A DNA stretch of 48,467 nt from a bacterium (GTDB taxonomy: Bacteria > Electryoneota > AABM5-125-24 > Hatepunaeales > Hatepunaeaceae), in assembly GCA_025774605.1 (NCBI GenBank), contig JALGVR010000020.1, positions 1 to 48,467 of the forward strand. Direction: 5' to 3'. Made by a program: the position numbers and the translations under genes. Below the pieces are notes generated by a model. That model had not been told where the DNA came from. It saw nothing but the letters and a program-made list of their open reading frames with translations, and made no database searches. Numbering within the stretch: the first letter of the stretch is position 1; every line of letters starts with the position of its first letter. Positions 35,541 through 45,234 of the stretch are shown here, piece after piece.

Positions 35541-35612
35541 GGGCCCATAGCTCAATGGTAGAGCACCGGACTCATAATCCGTTGGTTCCAGGTTCGAGTC
35601 CTGGTGGGCCCA
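35541..35612 (+). tRNA. tRNA with CAU anticodon (Met or lysidine-type Ile)
   Basis: 72-nt cloverleaf: acceptor stem GGGCCCA pairs with TGGGCCC, D arm GCTC…GAGC, anticodon loop CTCATAA with anticodon CAT at positions 34-36, and T arm CCAGG-TTCGAGT-CCTGG. The discriminator is A, followed by genomic CC then G, so the terminal A of CCA is not encoded. The anticodon could mean elongator Met or Ile2 after lysidine modification; it is unlikely to be the initiator since the acceptor stem is fully paired at position 1. Confidence 0.93.
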
Positions 35613-35797
35613 CCGGTTACAGGTTAAGGGTTATGAGAGTTTTCAAAACGACTGTGTTGGTCCAGAAAATGATCGATCATCGCTTGACTATACGCGGATT
35701 ACATAACCGGATAATCCATCGCTGGGGGAGTGTGCATTGGTGCCCGTTTACACGACGCACCATTTTTTGTCTTAAATGATCAATGGAGGTAGACGTA

Positions 35798-36505
35798 GTG
35801 CTGGAAGAACTTGCTCTACTTATTCGCTTGCAGGAAATTGACATTGAATTGGCTGATATAGAGGCGGAGAAGGGTGATCTACCGGAGCAGATAGAGAAGC
35901 TGGAGAGTGAAATAGCCGAATACCAGCCGCAAGTTGAGGCGATAGAGAATGATTTAAAGACCATCAGTGGTAATAGAATTGAGCAATCCCATATTATTGA
36001 TATGGCGCGCGAGCAGCTCAAGAAATCGCAGAGCGTGATCTTTAACGTAAAAACCACACGTGAATACGATGCAATTTCAACCGAGATTGAGCAGTCCAAG
36101 CAGAAGATAGCAGAGGGCGAGAGACTGCAGTTGGAGTCGTTGGTGAATGAAGAGGATTTAAAAAGGTCTCTGGACGAACTGAAAGACAGGTTGAACAAGC
36201 TTCATGACGAGTTGGTTGAACGTCGATCGGAGATGAAGGAAAGGCTTGATTCCACGCAGGAGGATGAGTTGTCATTTCTTCACGAGCGCGAGAAGATCGT
36301 CCATCATCTGAAAAAGCCTGTTTATGATCATTACGAGCGAACCAGGAAGATCAGGGATGGATTCGGTATAGCTCATGTGACCGGAAGTGCCTGCGGTTAT
36401 TGTTATTCAAAGATTCCACCCCAGCGGTTGAGCGAGATAAAACGTATGGATGACATTATCCTTTGTGAAGTATGCGGATGTTTCTTGGTTTATAGTCCCG
36501 ATTGA
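35798..36505 (+). CDS. Coiled-coil protein with C4-type zinc ribbon (DUF164/CdsZ type)
   Basis: GTG 35798 is preferred over ATG 35783 because GGAGG at 35785-35789 lies eight bases before it and overlaps the ATG; this gives 235 aa. Residues ~5-175 are a long acidic-basic coiled coil (LEELALLIRLQEIDIELADI, IEKLESEIAEYQPQ), and the C-terminus has a zinc ribbon with CGYC and CEVCGC in a four-cysteine arrangement. Members of this family were proposed as putative RNA/DNA-binding or flagellar/secretion-associated factors; the function here is unknown. Its gene follows the tRNA and precedes the RNase P RNA. Confidence 0.85.
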   Translation: MLEELALLIRLQEIDIELADIEAEKGDLPEQIEKLESEIAEYQPQVEAIENDLKTISGNRIEQSHIIDMAREQLKKSQSVIFNVKTTREYDAISTEIEQSKQKIAEGERLQLESLVNEEDLKRSLDELKDRLNKLHDELVERRSEMKERLDSTQEDELSFLHEREKIVHHLKKPVYDHYERTRKIRDGFGIAHVTGSACGYCYSKIPPQRLSEIKRMDDIILCEVCGCFLVYSPD

Positions 36506-36715
36506 TCAGTCTGACTATTGCAGATTCTGCCAAATATATCCTGACAGTACCCACGGCGCTTTTCCGGTTGGATTGACTCAAGGCGGCAATCCACGGACAC
36601 CAACGGCGGTTGAATTGCAGAGATGAGCCTACTAATTACAAGAAGTGACGAGATGTATCGGTCAAAGAAACCTGAGGTTATATTAATAAGTCAGGCTGAC
36701 CCATCAAGAATTGAA

Positions 36716-37092
36716 GTGAGTTGACCGAGCGGTCGCGTCCACCGATGGAGGTGGATGAGGAAAGTCCGAACTCCGGAGGACAGGGTGCTCGCTAACGGCG
36801 AGTCGTCGCGAGGCGAAGGCAAGCGCAACAGAAAGCATACCGTTCCGATTCAGACGATTCGGAATAAGGGTGAAAAGGTGAGGTAAGAGCTCACCGTCGT
36901 TCGCAGCGATGCGGATGATCGGCAAGCCCCACCCGGAGCAAGGTCAAGCAACAGGGATTCGGCTTAATCGTATGGTCGAAGCGAGGTTGTCCGTCTCGCC
37001 TTACCTGTGGGTAGACCGCTTGACGGCAACAGCAATGTTGTCGCAAGATAGATGACCGCATAAACCAGAATTCGGCTTACGGGTTGACTCAC
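36716..37092 (+). ncRNA. rnpB: RNase P RNA component
   Basis: Catalytic RNA that matures the 5' end of tRNAs. The ends form a P1 helix of 11 pairs: GTGAGTTGACC (36716-36726) with GGTTGACTCAC (37082-37092). Conserved core pieces are GGATGAGGAAAGTCCGAACT near the 5' end, ACAGAAAGCATACC-type P-region, and AAGATAGATGACCGCATAA followed by GAATTCGGCTTACGG near the 3' end. This is a bacterial type A structure of about 377 nt. Minus-strand ORFs in it are spurious. Confidence 0.95.
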
Positions 37093-37179
37093 TCCCCGTC
37101 ACTTCACCACATTCTGTGGACATTCGCAATATATCCACATGATTAATCTCGATTCAACTCAATTAACTATTTAAGAAGT

Positions 37180-38874
37180 ATGAGATTCAAGTGGGAGTTT
37201 TACAACCCGTTCGACCCGGATATCATTAATGAAATGATGCGAAAATTGCGGGTTCCGAGACCGGTGGCTCGCGTCTTGAACAACCGTGGATTGGTTTACG
37301 AGGATGACGTACGCGGTTTTCTGAATCCCGTTCCGGGGCAATTCCACGACCCGTTTCTCATGAAGGACATGGATCGAGCCACCGAACGCGTCATTCGTGC
37401 TCTCAGAGAACAGGAGCAGATATTGATCTTCGGTGATTATGATGTGGATGGGATTACATCCGTCGCCATGCTTTATCTTTTTCTGAAGGACCTGTGCGGT
37501 CAGGTCAGCTTCTATATTCCCGATCGCGCCACCGAGGGTTACGGTATCTCGATCGGAGGCATCGAACAGGCTCATTCAGAGGGTTGCGGTTTGATTATAT
37601 CCGTCGATTGTGGCATCACTTCCATCGACGAGGTCAATTATGCTCACAAACTCGGTATAGATACGATAGTCAGCGATCATCACGAACCGGGTGAAGAACT
37701 GCCTGATGCTGAAGCCGTTATTGATCCCAAGCGTTCAGATTGCGCTTATCCGTTTAAGGAGCTGGCGGGTGTGGGCGTCGCGTATAAACTTGCCCAGGGC
37801 ATACTTCAGCGTCTCAAGATGGATGCGAGCTACATCGAAAAATATCTTGACCTGGTGGCGATCGGGAGTGCCGCGGACATCGTACCCCTGGTCGATGAGA
37901 ATCGGATCTTTGTCAAGAGTGGATTGGAAAAGCTCAATAATGATGGTCAGGAGGGGATCCTGATTCTGCTGGAGACCGCCGGATTCGACATGGGTCAAAT
38001 CGACGTGGGTCATATCGTTTTCGGGCTTGCACCAAGGATCAATGCGGTCGGTCGTCTTGGGCAGGCTTCGCCGGCGGTGGAGCTGATCATCACCCGCAAT
38101 CATTATCGCGCCCAGAAGATATCAAGGATGCTCGAAGAGGAGAATCGGCATAGAAAGGAGATTGACAACAAGACCCTGAATGAGGCGCTGTTAAAGATCA
38201 GAACCGAGTACGATCCAGAAAGGGACACGGTGAGGGTATTGGCCGGTGAGGACTGGCATCCCGGTGTGATTGGGATCGTTGCCTCCCGCATTATCGAGAG
38301 GTATTACAGACCCACAGTGATGATCACCATTGACAACGGCATCGGCAAGGGATCTGCTCGCAGCATACCGAATTTTGACATCTATTCAGCGCTGAAGTCA
38401 TGCTCTTCTCTCCTGCTTCAATTTGGTGGACATAAGTATGCAGCCGGTTTAACCATCGACGCAGAACGAATTGATGAGTTCAGGGAATGTTTCAATAGAG
38501 CGGCAAAGCAGATGATCAGCGGCGATGATCTGATTCCGAAGATCAAGATTGACGATGAATTGCATCTGGATGAGATAAACAATGAGCTGGTGGGAATGCT
38601 GAATAAACTGGCTCCGTTCGGCCCCAAAAACAACAAGCCCCGCTTTGTTTCTTATGGACTTGACATAGTGGGAGAACCAAGGATTGTTGGTAAGAGGCAT
38701 ATTAAATTCAAGGTCAGGCAGAACGGCACGATCATGGATTCCATCGCCTTCAACCGGGGCGAGGATATCGGCAATTTAAGGAATAGCAGGTCTGTAGATC
38801 TCGTTTACACGATCGAGAAGAATGAGTGGATGGATCGTAAGTCTCTACAGCTGAACATAAAGGACTTTAAGTGA
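37180..38874 (+). CDS. recJ: Single-stranded-DNA-specific 5'-3' exonuclease RecJ
   Basis: DHH-family exonuclease in recombination and mismatch repair. The 564-aa product has the metal-binding motifs FGDYDVDGITSVAM, SVDCGITS and VSDHHEPG, then a DHHA1 domain with GKGSARSIPNFD and FGGHKYAAGLTI, and a C-terminal OB-like domain. It starts about 88 bases after rnpB. Length is typical of the shorter RecJ homologues. No missing catalytic residues were noticed. Confidence 0.95.
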   Translation: MRFKWEFYNPFDPDIINEMMRKLRVPRPVARVLNNRGLVYEDDVRGFLNPVPGQFHDPFLMKDMDRATERVIRALREQEQILIFGDYDVDGITSVAMLYLFLKDLCGQVSFYIPDRATEGYGISIGGIEQAHSEGCGLIISVDCGITSIDEVNYAHKLGIDTIVSDHHEPGEELPDAEAVIDPKRSDCAYPFKELAGVGVAYKLAQGILQRLKMDASYIEKYLDLVAIGSAADIVPLVDENRIFVKSGLEKLNNDGQEGILILLETAGFDMGQIDVGHIVFGLAPRINAVGRLGQASPAVELIITRNHYRAQKISRMLEEENRHRKEIDNKTLNEALLKIRTEYDPERDTVRVLAGEDWHPGVIGIVASRIIERYYRPTVMITIDNGIGKGSARSIPNFDIYSALKSCSSLLLQFGGHKYAAGLTIDAERIDEFRECFNRAAKQMISGDDLIPKIKIDDELHLDEINNELVGMLNKLAPFGPKNNKPRFVSYGLDIVGEPRIVGKRHIKFKVRQNGTIMDSIAFNRGEDIGNLRNSRSVDLVYTIEKNEWMDRKSLQLNIKDFK

Positions 38875-38946
38875 AGATCCATTGATCCTCTTGTTGGCAT
38901 TTGAAAGATTATTTTAATAAATACATAACATACAGGAGTTAATTTA

Positions 38947-39999
38947 ATGCCCGACGTTGGAATTGTCGGTTACGGCGCCTACATACCGCGCTATCGTATC
39001 AAGGCTGAGTCGATTGCGGCGACCTGGGGTGCCGACGCCGAAAACTACAAACGGGGCTTGCAGCTCAGGGAAAAATCGGTTCCCGCACTTGACCAGGACA
39101 CAATCACACTTTCGGTCGAGGCTGCAAAGTATGCCCTGAAGCGCGCGGGGATTGACGGCTCGCGTATCGGCGCCGCTTATGTCGGCTCTGAATCGCATCC
39201 TTACGCCGTAAAGCCCACCGGAACAATCCTTGCTGAAGCGATTGGCGCTACGCCGGAATGCCACACTGCGGACTATGAATTCGCCTGCAAGGCTGGCACG
39301 GAAGCCATGTACAACGTTTATTCCCAAGTGAAAGCCGGACTTATAGAGTACGGGCTTGGCATCGGAGGCGACACTTCGCAGGGCGCGCCGGGTGATGCGC
39401 TTGAGTATTCCGCTTCAGCCGGTGCGGCAGCGTTCGTCTTCGGTAGAGGCAACCTCATCGCCAGTGTGGACGAGACATACGCCTTTATGACGGATACGCC
39501 CGATTTCTGGCGCAGGGAGCATGAGCATTACCCCCAGCACGCCGGACGTTTCACCGGAGAACCGGCTTATTTCAAGCACACGCTCGGAGCGGCGAACGGC
39601 ATCATGAAAAAGGCGGGGATGACCGCTGACGATTTTGATTACGTCGTGTTCCATCAGCCTAACGGCAAGTTTCCGATGGCGGCCGGGAAAAGACTTGGTT
39701 TCCCAAGGGAAAAGATAGAGACCGGCTGGCTGGTGCCATGGCTGGGAAACACATATTCAGGCGCCTCTCCCCTGGGATTAACGGCGGTGCTGGACGTTGC
39801 CAGACCGGGTGAAACAATACTGATGGTTTCGTTCGGCTCGGGTGCAGGATCCGACGGGTTTATTTTTACAGTTCAGGATCGCATCCTCGAGGTACAGGAG
39901 TTGGCGCCCAGGACGCGCCCGCAACTTGATGAAAACAAGATCTACCTCGACTACGGACGCTACGCCAAATTCCGCGGTAAGATCCTGCGAAACAAGTAA
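38947..39999 (+). CDS. Hydroxymethylglutaryl-CoA synthase, archaeal type
   Basis: Condenses acetyl-CoA with acetoacetyl-CoA (or does the reverse) to HMG-CoA. The 350-aa product has the archaeal-type start VGIVGYGAYIPRYRI, nucleophile C114 in DYEFACKAGTEAM, and His in FHQPNGKFPM with the GNTYSGASPLG segment near the end. It is shorter than eukaryotic or Gram-positive MvaS and matches the archaeal family, which forms a complex with a thiolase and a DUF35 protein; those two genes follow directly. A purine-rich leader AACATACAGGAG precedes the ATG. See the MCC and LiuC genes for the pathway reading. Confidence 0.93.
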   Translation: MPDVGIVGYGAYIPRYRIKAESIAATWGADAENYKRGLQLREKSVPALDQDTITLSVEAAKYALKRAGIDGSRIGAAYVGSESHPYAVKPTGTILAEAIGATPECHTADYEFACKAGTEAMYNVYSQVKAGLIEYGLGIGGDTSQGAPGDALEYSASAGAAAFVFGRGNLIASVDETYAFMTDTPDFWRREHEHYPQHAGRFTGEPAYFKHTLGAANGIMKKAGMTADDFDYVVFHQPNGKFPMAAGKRLGFPREKIETGWLVPWLGNTYSGASPLGLTAVLDVARPGETILMVSFGSGAGSDGFIFTVQDRILEVQELAPRTRPQLDENKIYLDYGRYAKFRGKILRNK

Positions 40000-40121
40000 A
40001 AGTCGGGGTGGAACAAGCACTCTTGTCAGTTAGGAGGAGGTTTGCGCAGACGTGAGTGTCCAGGCTCCCCGCAATTATCTGCTGGGTGTGGATATTCCTG
40101 TCTGTTGCCGACCATGGAGGA

Positions 40122-40137
40122 CGGACATTCTTGTCCG
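40122..40137 (+). repeat. Short inverted repeat CGGACA-TTCT-TGTCCG
   Basis: Perfect 6-bp stem with a 4-base loop, in the 157-base gap between the HMG-CoA synthase and thiolase genes. The core is shared with the hairpin at 26485-26512, and the related GGATATTCCTGTCT occurs ~30 bases upstream. Confidence 0.65.
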
Positions 40138-40156
40138 CTACAAATAAGGAAAAATC

Positions 40157-41317
40157 ATGAGAGAAGTAGCAGTAATCGGTGTCGGCATACACAAGTGGGG
40201 TGAGTTGTGGGATATGTCGATCCGCGACATGTTCGTCACTGCGGCTCGCAATGCAATGGACGACGCCGGCGTCGATCATATTGATTCAATGTATATTGGC
40301 TGCATGTCGGGTGGTTTATTCGCGGCCCAGGAGCATCTGGCATCGGTGATGGCGGACTACCTCGGGGTGACTCCCGCCGCAGCGGCGAGGGTTGAAACAG
40401 CCTGTGCCTCCGCCGGTCTGGCGGTGAGACTGGGCTGGATGGAGGTGATGTCCGGATTGTCAGACATCGTCCTGGTCGGCGGCGTTGAGAAGATGACCGA
40501 CATCACCGGCGAGGAAGCCACCTTCGCGTTGTCGACCGCAGCCGATACCGAATACGAGGGATACAACGGCATAACCTTTCCCGGACTCTATGCCATGATG
40601 GCACGCGCCCACATGGAGAAATACGGCACGACCCTTGAGCAGCTGTCGCAGGTCGCAGTGAAGAATCACGCCAACGGTGCGTTGAACCCGGAAGCGCAGT
40701 ATCCCTTTCCGGTGACGCTCGAAACGGTGATGAATTCGACGATGGTGGCTGAACCGCTTCGCTTGCTGCATTGTTCACCCATCACCGATGGAGCGGCGGC
40801 TGTTATTTTATGTCCGCTTAAGTTGGCGAGGGAGAAGTTCAAGGATCATCCGTTGGTGGTTATTACCGGCAGCGGACATGCGACCGACACCATCGCGCTC
40901 CATTCGCGGGAGGATATTACCACCATCAAGGCGGCACGGATCTCGGCAGAGAAGGCTTACAAGATGGCTGGCGTAGGACCTGCCGATATAGACTTCGCCG
41001 AGGTTCATGATTGCTTTACAATTGCCGAGATAATGGTCACCGAAGCGCTGGGATTCTTCGAGCCCGGCAAGGGTGGACCTGCGGTGGAAGCCGGTGAGAC
41101 CTCGCGTGAGGGCTCGAAGCCGATCAATACATCCGGCGGTCTGAAGTCGAAGGGTCATCCTGTCGGTGCAACAGGTGCGGCGCAGATCATCGAGGTTACA
41201 CGTCAGCTCAGAGGCGAAGCCGGCAAGCGCCAGCTTGACAATCCTCGTCGCGGGCTGGCTCAGAACATGGGCGGCAGCGGCGGCAGTTCGCTGGTTCACA
41301 TCCTGGAGGTAAGATAA
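40157..41317 (+). CDS. Acetyl-CoA acetyltransferase, archaeal type (thiolase)
   Basis: 386-aa thiolase that forms acetoacetyl-CoA or cleaves it. The nucleophile is C83 in [12 protein letters not shown]; the second-site residues are in [12 protein letters not shown], and the C-terminal motif is [12 protein letters not shown]. Unlike classical bacterial thiolases, sequence and gene order match the archaeal thiolase that channels acetoacetyl-CoA to HMG-CoA synthase through a DUF35 scaffold. ATG 40157 has AAGGA upstream. The stop TAA overlaps the ATG of the DUF35 gene by one base. Confidence 0.93.
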   Translation: MREVAVIGVGIHKWGELWDMSIRDMFVTAARNAMDDAGVDHIDSMYIGCMSGGLFAAQEHLASVMADYLGVTPAAAARVETACASAGLAVRLGWMEVMSGLSDIVLVGGVEKMTDITGEEATFALSTAADTEYEGYNGITFPGLYAMMARAHMEKYGTTLEQLSQVAVKNHANGALNPEAQYPFPVTLETVMNSTMVAEPLRLLHCSPITDGAAAVILCPLKLAREKFKDHPLVVITGSGHATDTIALHSREDITTIKAARISAEKAYKMAGVGPADIDFAEVHDCFTIAEIMVTEALGFFEPGKGGPAVEAGETSREGSKPINTSGGLKSKGHPVGATGAAQIIEVTRQLRGEAGKRQLDNPRRGLAQNMGGSGGSSLVHILEVR

Positions 41318-41703
41318 TGAAGATCAGGTCACCGCGTTATCATCGTGAGACGCCGCAGCGTTACCGTCTTGAAGCGGCGAAGACCGAATCCGGCAAGGTC
41401 TATTTCCCTCCTCGGGTCTACTATCCGGGAGGTGAGAAGGCTCAGCCGTATAAAATGTCGGACCGGGGCAGGGTTATAACGTACACAGTGATCCACACAC
41501 CGGCGGCGGAGTATTCCGACCTGGCGCCGTTTGCGGTCGGGATCATCGAGCTGGAAGGGGGCGGCAGGATCACGGCGCAGATCGTGGACGTCGATCCATC
41601 GGAGGTCAAGACCGGTATGCGCGTCAAGGTCGAATTTCGACGGATGAGGACTGAGGGCGACGAAGGGTTGTTATGTTACGGGTATAAGGTGGTGCCGGAA
41701 TAG
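41317..41703 (+). CDS. DUF35/ChsH2-like OB-fold protein lacking the zinc-ribbon cysteines
   Basis: 128 aa, the scaffold partner of the archaeal-type thiolase/HMG-CoA synthase complex. The N-terminal rubredoxin-like segment reads ESGKVYFPPRVYYPGGEK: the FPPR turn is kept, but no Cys occurs where family members usually have a CxxC pair on each side. The C-terminal OB-fold has VITYTVIHTPAAEYSDLAPF, GIIELEGGGRITAQIVDVD and MRVKVEFRR. It is directly coupled to the thiolase gene (TAATG). Structural role in substrate channelling is inferred from archaeal homologues. Confidence 0.88.
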   Translation: MKIRSPRYHRETPQRYRLEAAKTESGKVYFPPRVYYPGGEKAQPYKMSDRGRVITYTVIHTPAAEYSDLAPFAVGIIELEGGGRITAQIVDVDPSEVKTGMRVKVEFRRMRTEGDEGLLCYGYKVVPE

Positions 41704-41755
41704 TTGCATTTCCCTTGCAAAGCAGGGGGTGGGACAAATGGAAGCAGAATAGACT

Positions 41756-41896
41756 ATGGATTGCATGTTAATCCGTCATGGTAAGCGTCACGACTGGTAT
41801 CAGAATCCGGATACCAAAGTCGCACAACCAGTCCCGCGCCATAACGAAATTTCCGACAGCCTTGCCAGACATATTGTTAGAATGCATAAATCATGA
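41756..41896 (+). pseudogene. N-terminally truncated HicA-like fragment
   Basis: A 46-codon frame beginning MDCMLIRHGKRHDWYQNPDT and continuing AQPVPRHNEISDSLARHIVR, which matches the C-terminal two thirds of a HicA (YcfA-like) mRNA-interferase toxin. The frame is closed by TAG at 41750-41752, so the first ~20 residues with the Gly-Trp strand are missing. No HicB frame follows. It is the first of two decayed toxin-antitoxin genes in a row. Confidence 0.65.
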
Positions 41897-41902
41897 TAGT
41901 CT

Positions 41903-42013
41903 ATGGACGAACAACTCCAACAAATCATCGATAAAATCGTCGCCTGCATCGATCCGGTCAGGATATATCTTTTCGGGTCACGGGCGCGAGATGTCGAGTC
42001 TAATTGGAAATAG
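41903..42013 (+). pseudogene. Truncated MNT-type nucleotidyltransferase fragment
   Basis: A 36-codon frame (ATG 41903) that ends just after the start of the active-site motif: CIDPVRIYLFGSRARDVESN. In intact minimal nucleotidyltransferases the GSRAR is followed by about eight residues and a DxD; here a stop intervenes after ten codons. It directly precedes a complete homologue, so the region holds two nucleotidyltransferase copies, one broken. Confidence 0.7.
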
Positions 42014-42021
42014 CTAATAAT

Positions 42022-42327
42022 ATGGATGATAAGAAAAAGCGAGAGGATATTATAGGTATACTCTCAATGAATCGAAAGCAGCTTGAACAGATGGGTGTTG
42101 TTTCTCTGTTACTGTTTGGTTCGGTAGCAAGAGATGAAGCGAACGAAGACAGCGATATCGATCTGTTGGTTGAGTTTAATCGGCGGGTTGGATTGTTTCA
42201 CTTCATCCGAGTGAAGCAATACATTGAAGGATTGCTTGGTGTGAATGATATTGATCTGGTAATGCAGGATGCGCTGATAGAGCAACTTAAGGAAGACATT
42301 CTACGAGAGGCGATCAGTGTACAATAG
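42022..42327 (+). CDS. mntA: MntA-type nucleotidyltransferase antitoxin
   Basis: Minimal nucleotidyltransferase that silences its HEPN toxin by AMPylating it. The active-site motif GSX10DXD is exact: GSVARDEANEDSDID. ATG 42022 gives 101 aa; ATG 42004, 18 bases upstream, is in frame and possible. It overlaps hepT by 11 bases, the standard coupled antitoxin-toxin order. Confidence 0.9.
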   Translation: MDDKKKREDIIGILSMNRKQLEQMGVVSLLLFGSVARDEANEDSDIDLLVEFNRRVGLFHFIRVKQYIEGLLGVNDIDLVMQDALIEQLKEDILREAISVQ

Positions 42328-42664
42328 AAAATGGAAGTTCCGTGTCGATCATATCCTGCAAGCGATTCAGAATATCCAGGATTATACGAAAAGTATGACT
42401 TTCAATGCTTTTGAAAACGACAGAAAGACAGTTGATGCTGTGGTTCGTAATTTTTTGATTATTGGTGAAGCGGTGAAATTTATCCCTGTTAATGTTCAAA
42501 ATAGATATAAAGACATTCCCTGGGAAGTCATGAGAGGTATGCGAAACGTGCTGGTTCATGATTATGATAGAGTAAAGGAAGAAGTTCTTTGGGAAACCAT
42601 CCAATTGGAAATACAACCACTAATCCCATTGCTTAAGAAGATATTGGATGAGACGGATGATTGA
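42317..42664 (+). CDS. hepT: HepT-type HEPN toxin (DUF86)
   Basis: 115-aa HEPN-domain ribonuclease or tRNA-targeting toxin that is neutralised by MntA. The catalytic RX4HXY motif is intact: R76-NVLV-H81-D-Y83. The start ATG 42317 lies inside mntA. The AMP acceptor Tyr that MntA modifies is the Tyr of this motif in known pairs. The pair separates the HMG-CoA genes from the methylcrotonyl-CoA carboxylase gene and appears to be an insertion there. Confidence 0.92.
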   Translation: MYNRKWKFRVDHILQAIQNIQDYTKSMTFNAFENDRKTVDAVVRNFLIIGEAVKFIPVNVQNRYKDIPWEVMRGMRNVLVHDYDRVKEEVLWETIQLEIQPLIPLLKKILDETDD

Positions 42665-42696
42665 AACTTCATTTCATTAACAAATAATAAATTACC

Positions 42697-44307
42697 TTGA
42701 ACCGCATAGAATCCAAAATCAACACACGGTCGGACGAGTTCAAGACCAACCGGGAAGCGATGCTGAAACTGGTCGCCCAGCTTAGGGAACGGCTCGACAA
42801 GATCAAGCAGGGCGGACCGCCTCAGCACGTGGAGCGGCATAAGAAGCGCGGCAAGCTGACCGCCCGCGAACGAATCGAAGGGTTGCTCGATCCGGGGACT
42901 CCTTTTCTTGAGCTGAACCCGCTGGCAGCGTATGATATGTACGACAACGACGCGCCCTGCGCCGGCATAGTTACAGGCGTTGGTGTCGTTCACGGCCGCG
43001 AAGTACTGGTCATCGCCAACGACGCGACCGTCAAAGGTGGCACATATTACCCGATCACCGTTCTCAAGCACTGCCGTGCACAGGAAGTCGCCCTTGAGAA
43101 CAACCTGCCGTGCGTCTACCTGGTTGACTCGGGCGGGGTCTTCCTGCCGCTCCAGGACGGCGTTTTCCCCGACAAGGAACACTTCGGACGGATATTTTAC
43201 AACCAGTCCATTCTATCCGCCAGAGGCATTCCCCAACTTTCCGCAGTCATGGGATCGTGTACCGCCGGAGGAGCCTACGTTCCGGCATTATCTGACGAAA
43301 CGGTCATCGTGCGCAAGCAGGGGACCATCTTCATCGGTGGACCACCACTTGTCAAGGCTGCCACCGGTATTACAGTTACGCCGGAAGAGTTGGGCGGTGC
43401 AGACGTTCACTGCCGGATATCCGGCGTCAGCGACTACTACGCACTGAACGATGACCACGCGCTTAAAATCCTTCGCAACATCATCGAAAACCTGAACCGT
43501 TCACCCAAGTTTGAGCTGGCTCGTCAAACGCCCGAGGATCCATACTACGACCCGGAGGAGCTTTACGGCGTTCTGCCCTCCGATTTCAGGAAGGCGTTTG
43601 ATGTGAAGGAAGTTATTGCACGAATGGTCGATGGCAGCCGCTTCAACGAGTTCAAGGAACTTCACGCTCAAACCCTGGTTACTGGCTTTGCGAGGATAAT
43701 GGGTTACCCGGTCGGTATTGTTGCCAACAACGGCGTCCTGTTCGGCGAGTCGGGCAGGAAGGGAGCGCATTTTATTGAGTTGTGTTCGATGCGAAAGATA
43801 CCGATTATTTATCTCCAGAATATAACCGGCTTCATCGTTGGCAAGGAGTATGAACACAGCGCGATCGCCAACGATGGTGCGAAGATGATTCACGCCACCG
43901 CCAACGCTCAGGTTCCGAGATTCACCATAATAATCAACAGATCTCACGGCGCGGGTAATTATGCCATGTGCGGCAGGGGATACCTGCCCCGATTGATGTG
44001 GATGTGGCCCAACTCACGTATTTCGGTAATGGGCGGTGAGGAGGCATCCAATGTACTGCTGCAGGTGAAGATGGAGCAGATGGCCAAGCGCGGGCTGCCT
44101 CCGATGTCAAAAGAAGAGCAGGCAGAATTCAAGAAACCCATCCTGGAGAAATACGAGCGTGAGGGCAGCCCTTATTACGCTACAGCCCGTCTGTGGGACG
44201 ATGGGATCATTGATCCGGTCGATACGCGCAATGCCCTGGGACTGGCAATCTCAATGGCTCTGAACAACCCGATCCCTGATTACAAGGTGGGTGTGTTCAG
44301 GATGTAA
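42697..44307 (+). CDS. Methylcrotonyl-CoA carboxylase carboxyltransferase (beta) subunit
   Basis: Carboxylates 3-methylcrotonyl-CoA to 3-methylglutaconyl-CoA (biotin-dependent), a step of leucine and isovalerate breakdown. The 536-aa product has the acyl-CoA carboxylase N-domain with [14 protein letters not shown] and the MCC-type [18 protein letters not shown], then [11 protein letters not shown] and [14 protein letters not shown]. The C-domain has [11 protein letters not shown] and [10 protein letters not shown]. These phrases resemble MCC more than propionyl-CoA carboxylase. TTG 42697 is the start. The likely partner subunit begins at 48345. Confidence 0.9.
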   Translation: MNRIESKINTRSDEFKTNREAMLKLVAQLRERLDKIKQGGPPQHVERHKKRGKLTARERIEGLLDPGTPFLELNPLAAYDMYDNDAPCAGIVTGVGVVHGREVLVIANDATVKGGTYYPITVLKHCRAQEVALENNLPCVYLVDSGGVFLPLQDGVFPDKEHFGRIFYNQSILSARGIPQLSAVMGSCTAGGAYVPALSDETVIVRKQGTIFIGGPPLVKAATGITVTPEELGGADVHCRISGVSDYYALNDDHALKILRNIIENLNRSPKFELARQTPEDPYYDPEELYGVLPSDFRKAFDVKEVIARMVDGSRFNEFKELHAQTLVTGFARIMGYPVGIVANNGVLFGESGRKGAHFIELCSMRKIPIIYLQNITGFIVGKEYEHSAIANDGAKMIHATANAQVPRFTIIINRSHGAGNYAMCGRGYLPRLMWMWPNSRISVMGGEEASNVLLQVKMEQMAKRGLPPMSKEEQAEFKKPILEKYEREGSPYYATARLWDDGIIDPVDTRNALGLAISMALNNPIPDYKVGVFRM

Positions 44308-44345
44308 TCAATCAGTAAACGAGAGAGAGTTTCAGGAATTGACTT

Positions 44346-44945
44346 ATGAATCAAAAAAGAACGCTGTTTTCACTCGTATTGACAGTTGCTTTCTCCCTGG
44401 GTATGCTTTTCAACTGCCTGTACGCCGAACCGGAAACCCCTGAATATCTAATCCCGCTGAAGGTGGGGAACATCTGGATCAATGACATCGAGATATCCAT
44501 GGGCGACAGTCTGGTGCAGAGCTTCGTTGACACGACGATAATAACCGAAACAAAGCACTGGGGCGGTTACACATGGTTTGGCCCGAGAGGCAAGCGCGGT
44601 CAGCTCATGCGAAACGCGGTTGAAGGCGTCTGGAATTTGAGGGTCAGCAAACAGTATCCCAAGGGCGCCGAGTTTCTGATCTACCCCTATCCGGCGGAGG
44701 CTGGTAAAACATGGAACATTGATACCATGCCCAGCAAGCTGGTCAGCACTACTGAAACCGTAAACGTGCCTGCCGGCGAATTCACGGATTGCTATCTGAT
44801 AGAATATAACGATGAGATTGGAAAGTCCAAGGCATCGGTCTGGATCAAGCCGGGAATCGGCAAGGTGATGGTCAGAGCGGAAATGGGGGAAGGGGCGAGA
44901 AGGACGACCTATTTGCACAAGTTAAGGGAATATCACTTGAAATAG
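44346..44945 (+). CDS. Secreted hypothetical protein
   Basis: 199 aa with a signal peptide (LFSLVLTVAFSLGMLFNCLYA). The mature part is beta-rich: YLIPLKVGNIWINDIEISMG, then TTETVNVPAGEFTDCYLIEYN and WIKPGIGKVMVRAEMGEG. The phrase beginning VPAGEFTDCYLI followed by KPGIGKV is seen in many unassigned FCB exported proteins. No catalytic motif is visible. It lies 38 bases after the MCC gene; a functional link is not shown. Confidence 0.75.
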   Translation: MNQKRTLFSLVLTVAFSLGMLFNCLYAEPETPEYLIPLKVGNIWINDIEISMGDSLVQSFVDTTIITETKHWGGYTWFGPRGKRGQLMRNAVEGVWNLRVSKQYPKGAEFLIYPYPAEAGKTWNIDTMPSKLVSTTETVNVPAGEFTDCYLIEYNDEIGKSKASVWIKPGIGKVMVRAEMGEGARRTTYLHKLREYHLK

Positions 44946-45234
44946 ATGATCAACCGGGAGCATTAACAGGATACGGATTTCATCTGTTATCGCTCCGACC
45001 AGTCGTCATTCTGACCGAAGGGAAGAATCTCGTTTTAATCCCCTGTGTATTGATATTCTTTACTGCGTTAAAGACGGCGAGACGAGAATCTCATGCTATA
45101 TGAGTAATCGGTTGGGACTCTTTTAAGCCTTCAAGCATCCCTTGGTTTATACAATTTACTCTCTGAGTGCTGTTTCGGGTTTGATCCCGAATCCGGATAT
45201 TTGATTTCCTCAAGTTAGCAGGTGGAGGTTCAAC

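Noticed and set aside
35528-35779. 83-aa ORF covering the tRNA
   Set aside because: The tRNA cloverleaf accounts for the sequence; the peptide is just its translation.
44946-45234. Possible gene in the gap before the hydratase
   Set aside because: No frame of useful length with start and ribosome site; only GTCATTCTGA-type intergenic repeat debris.
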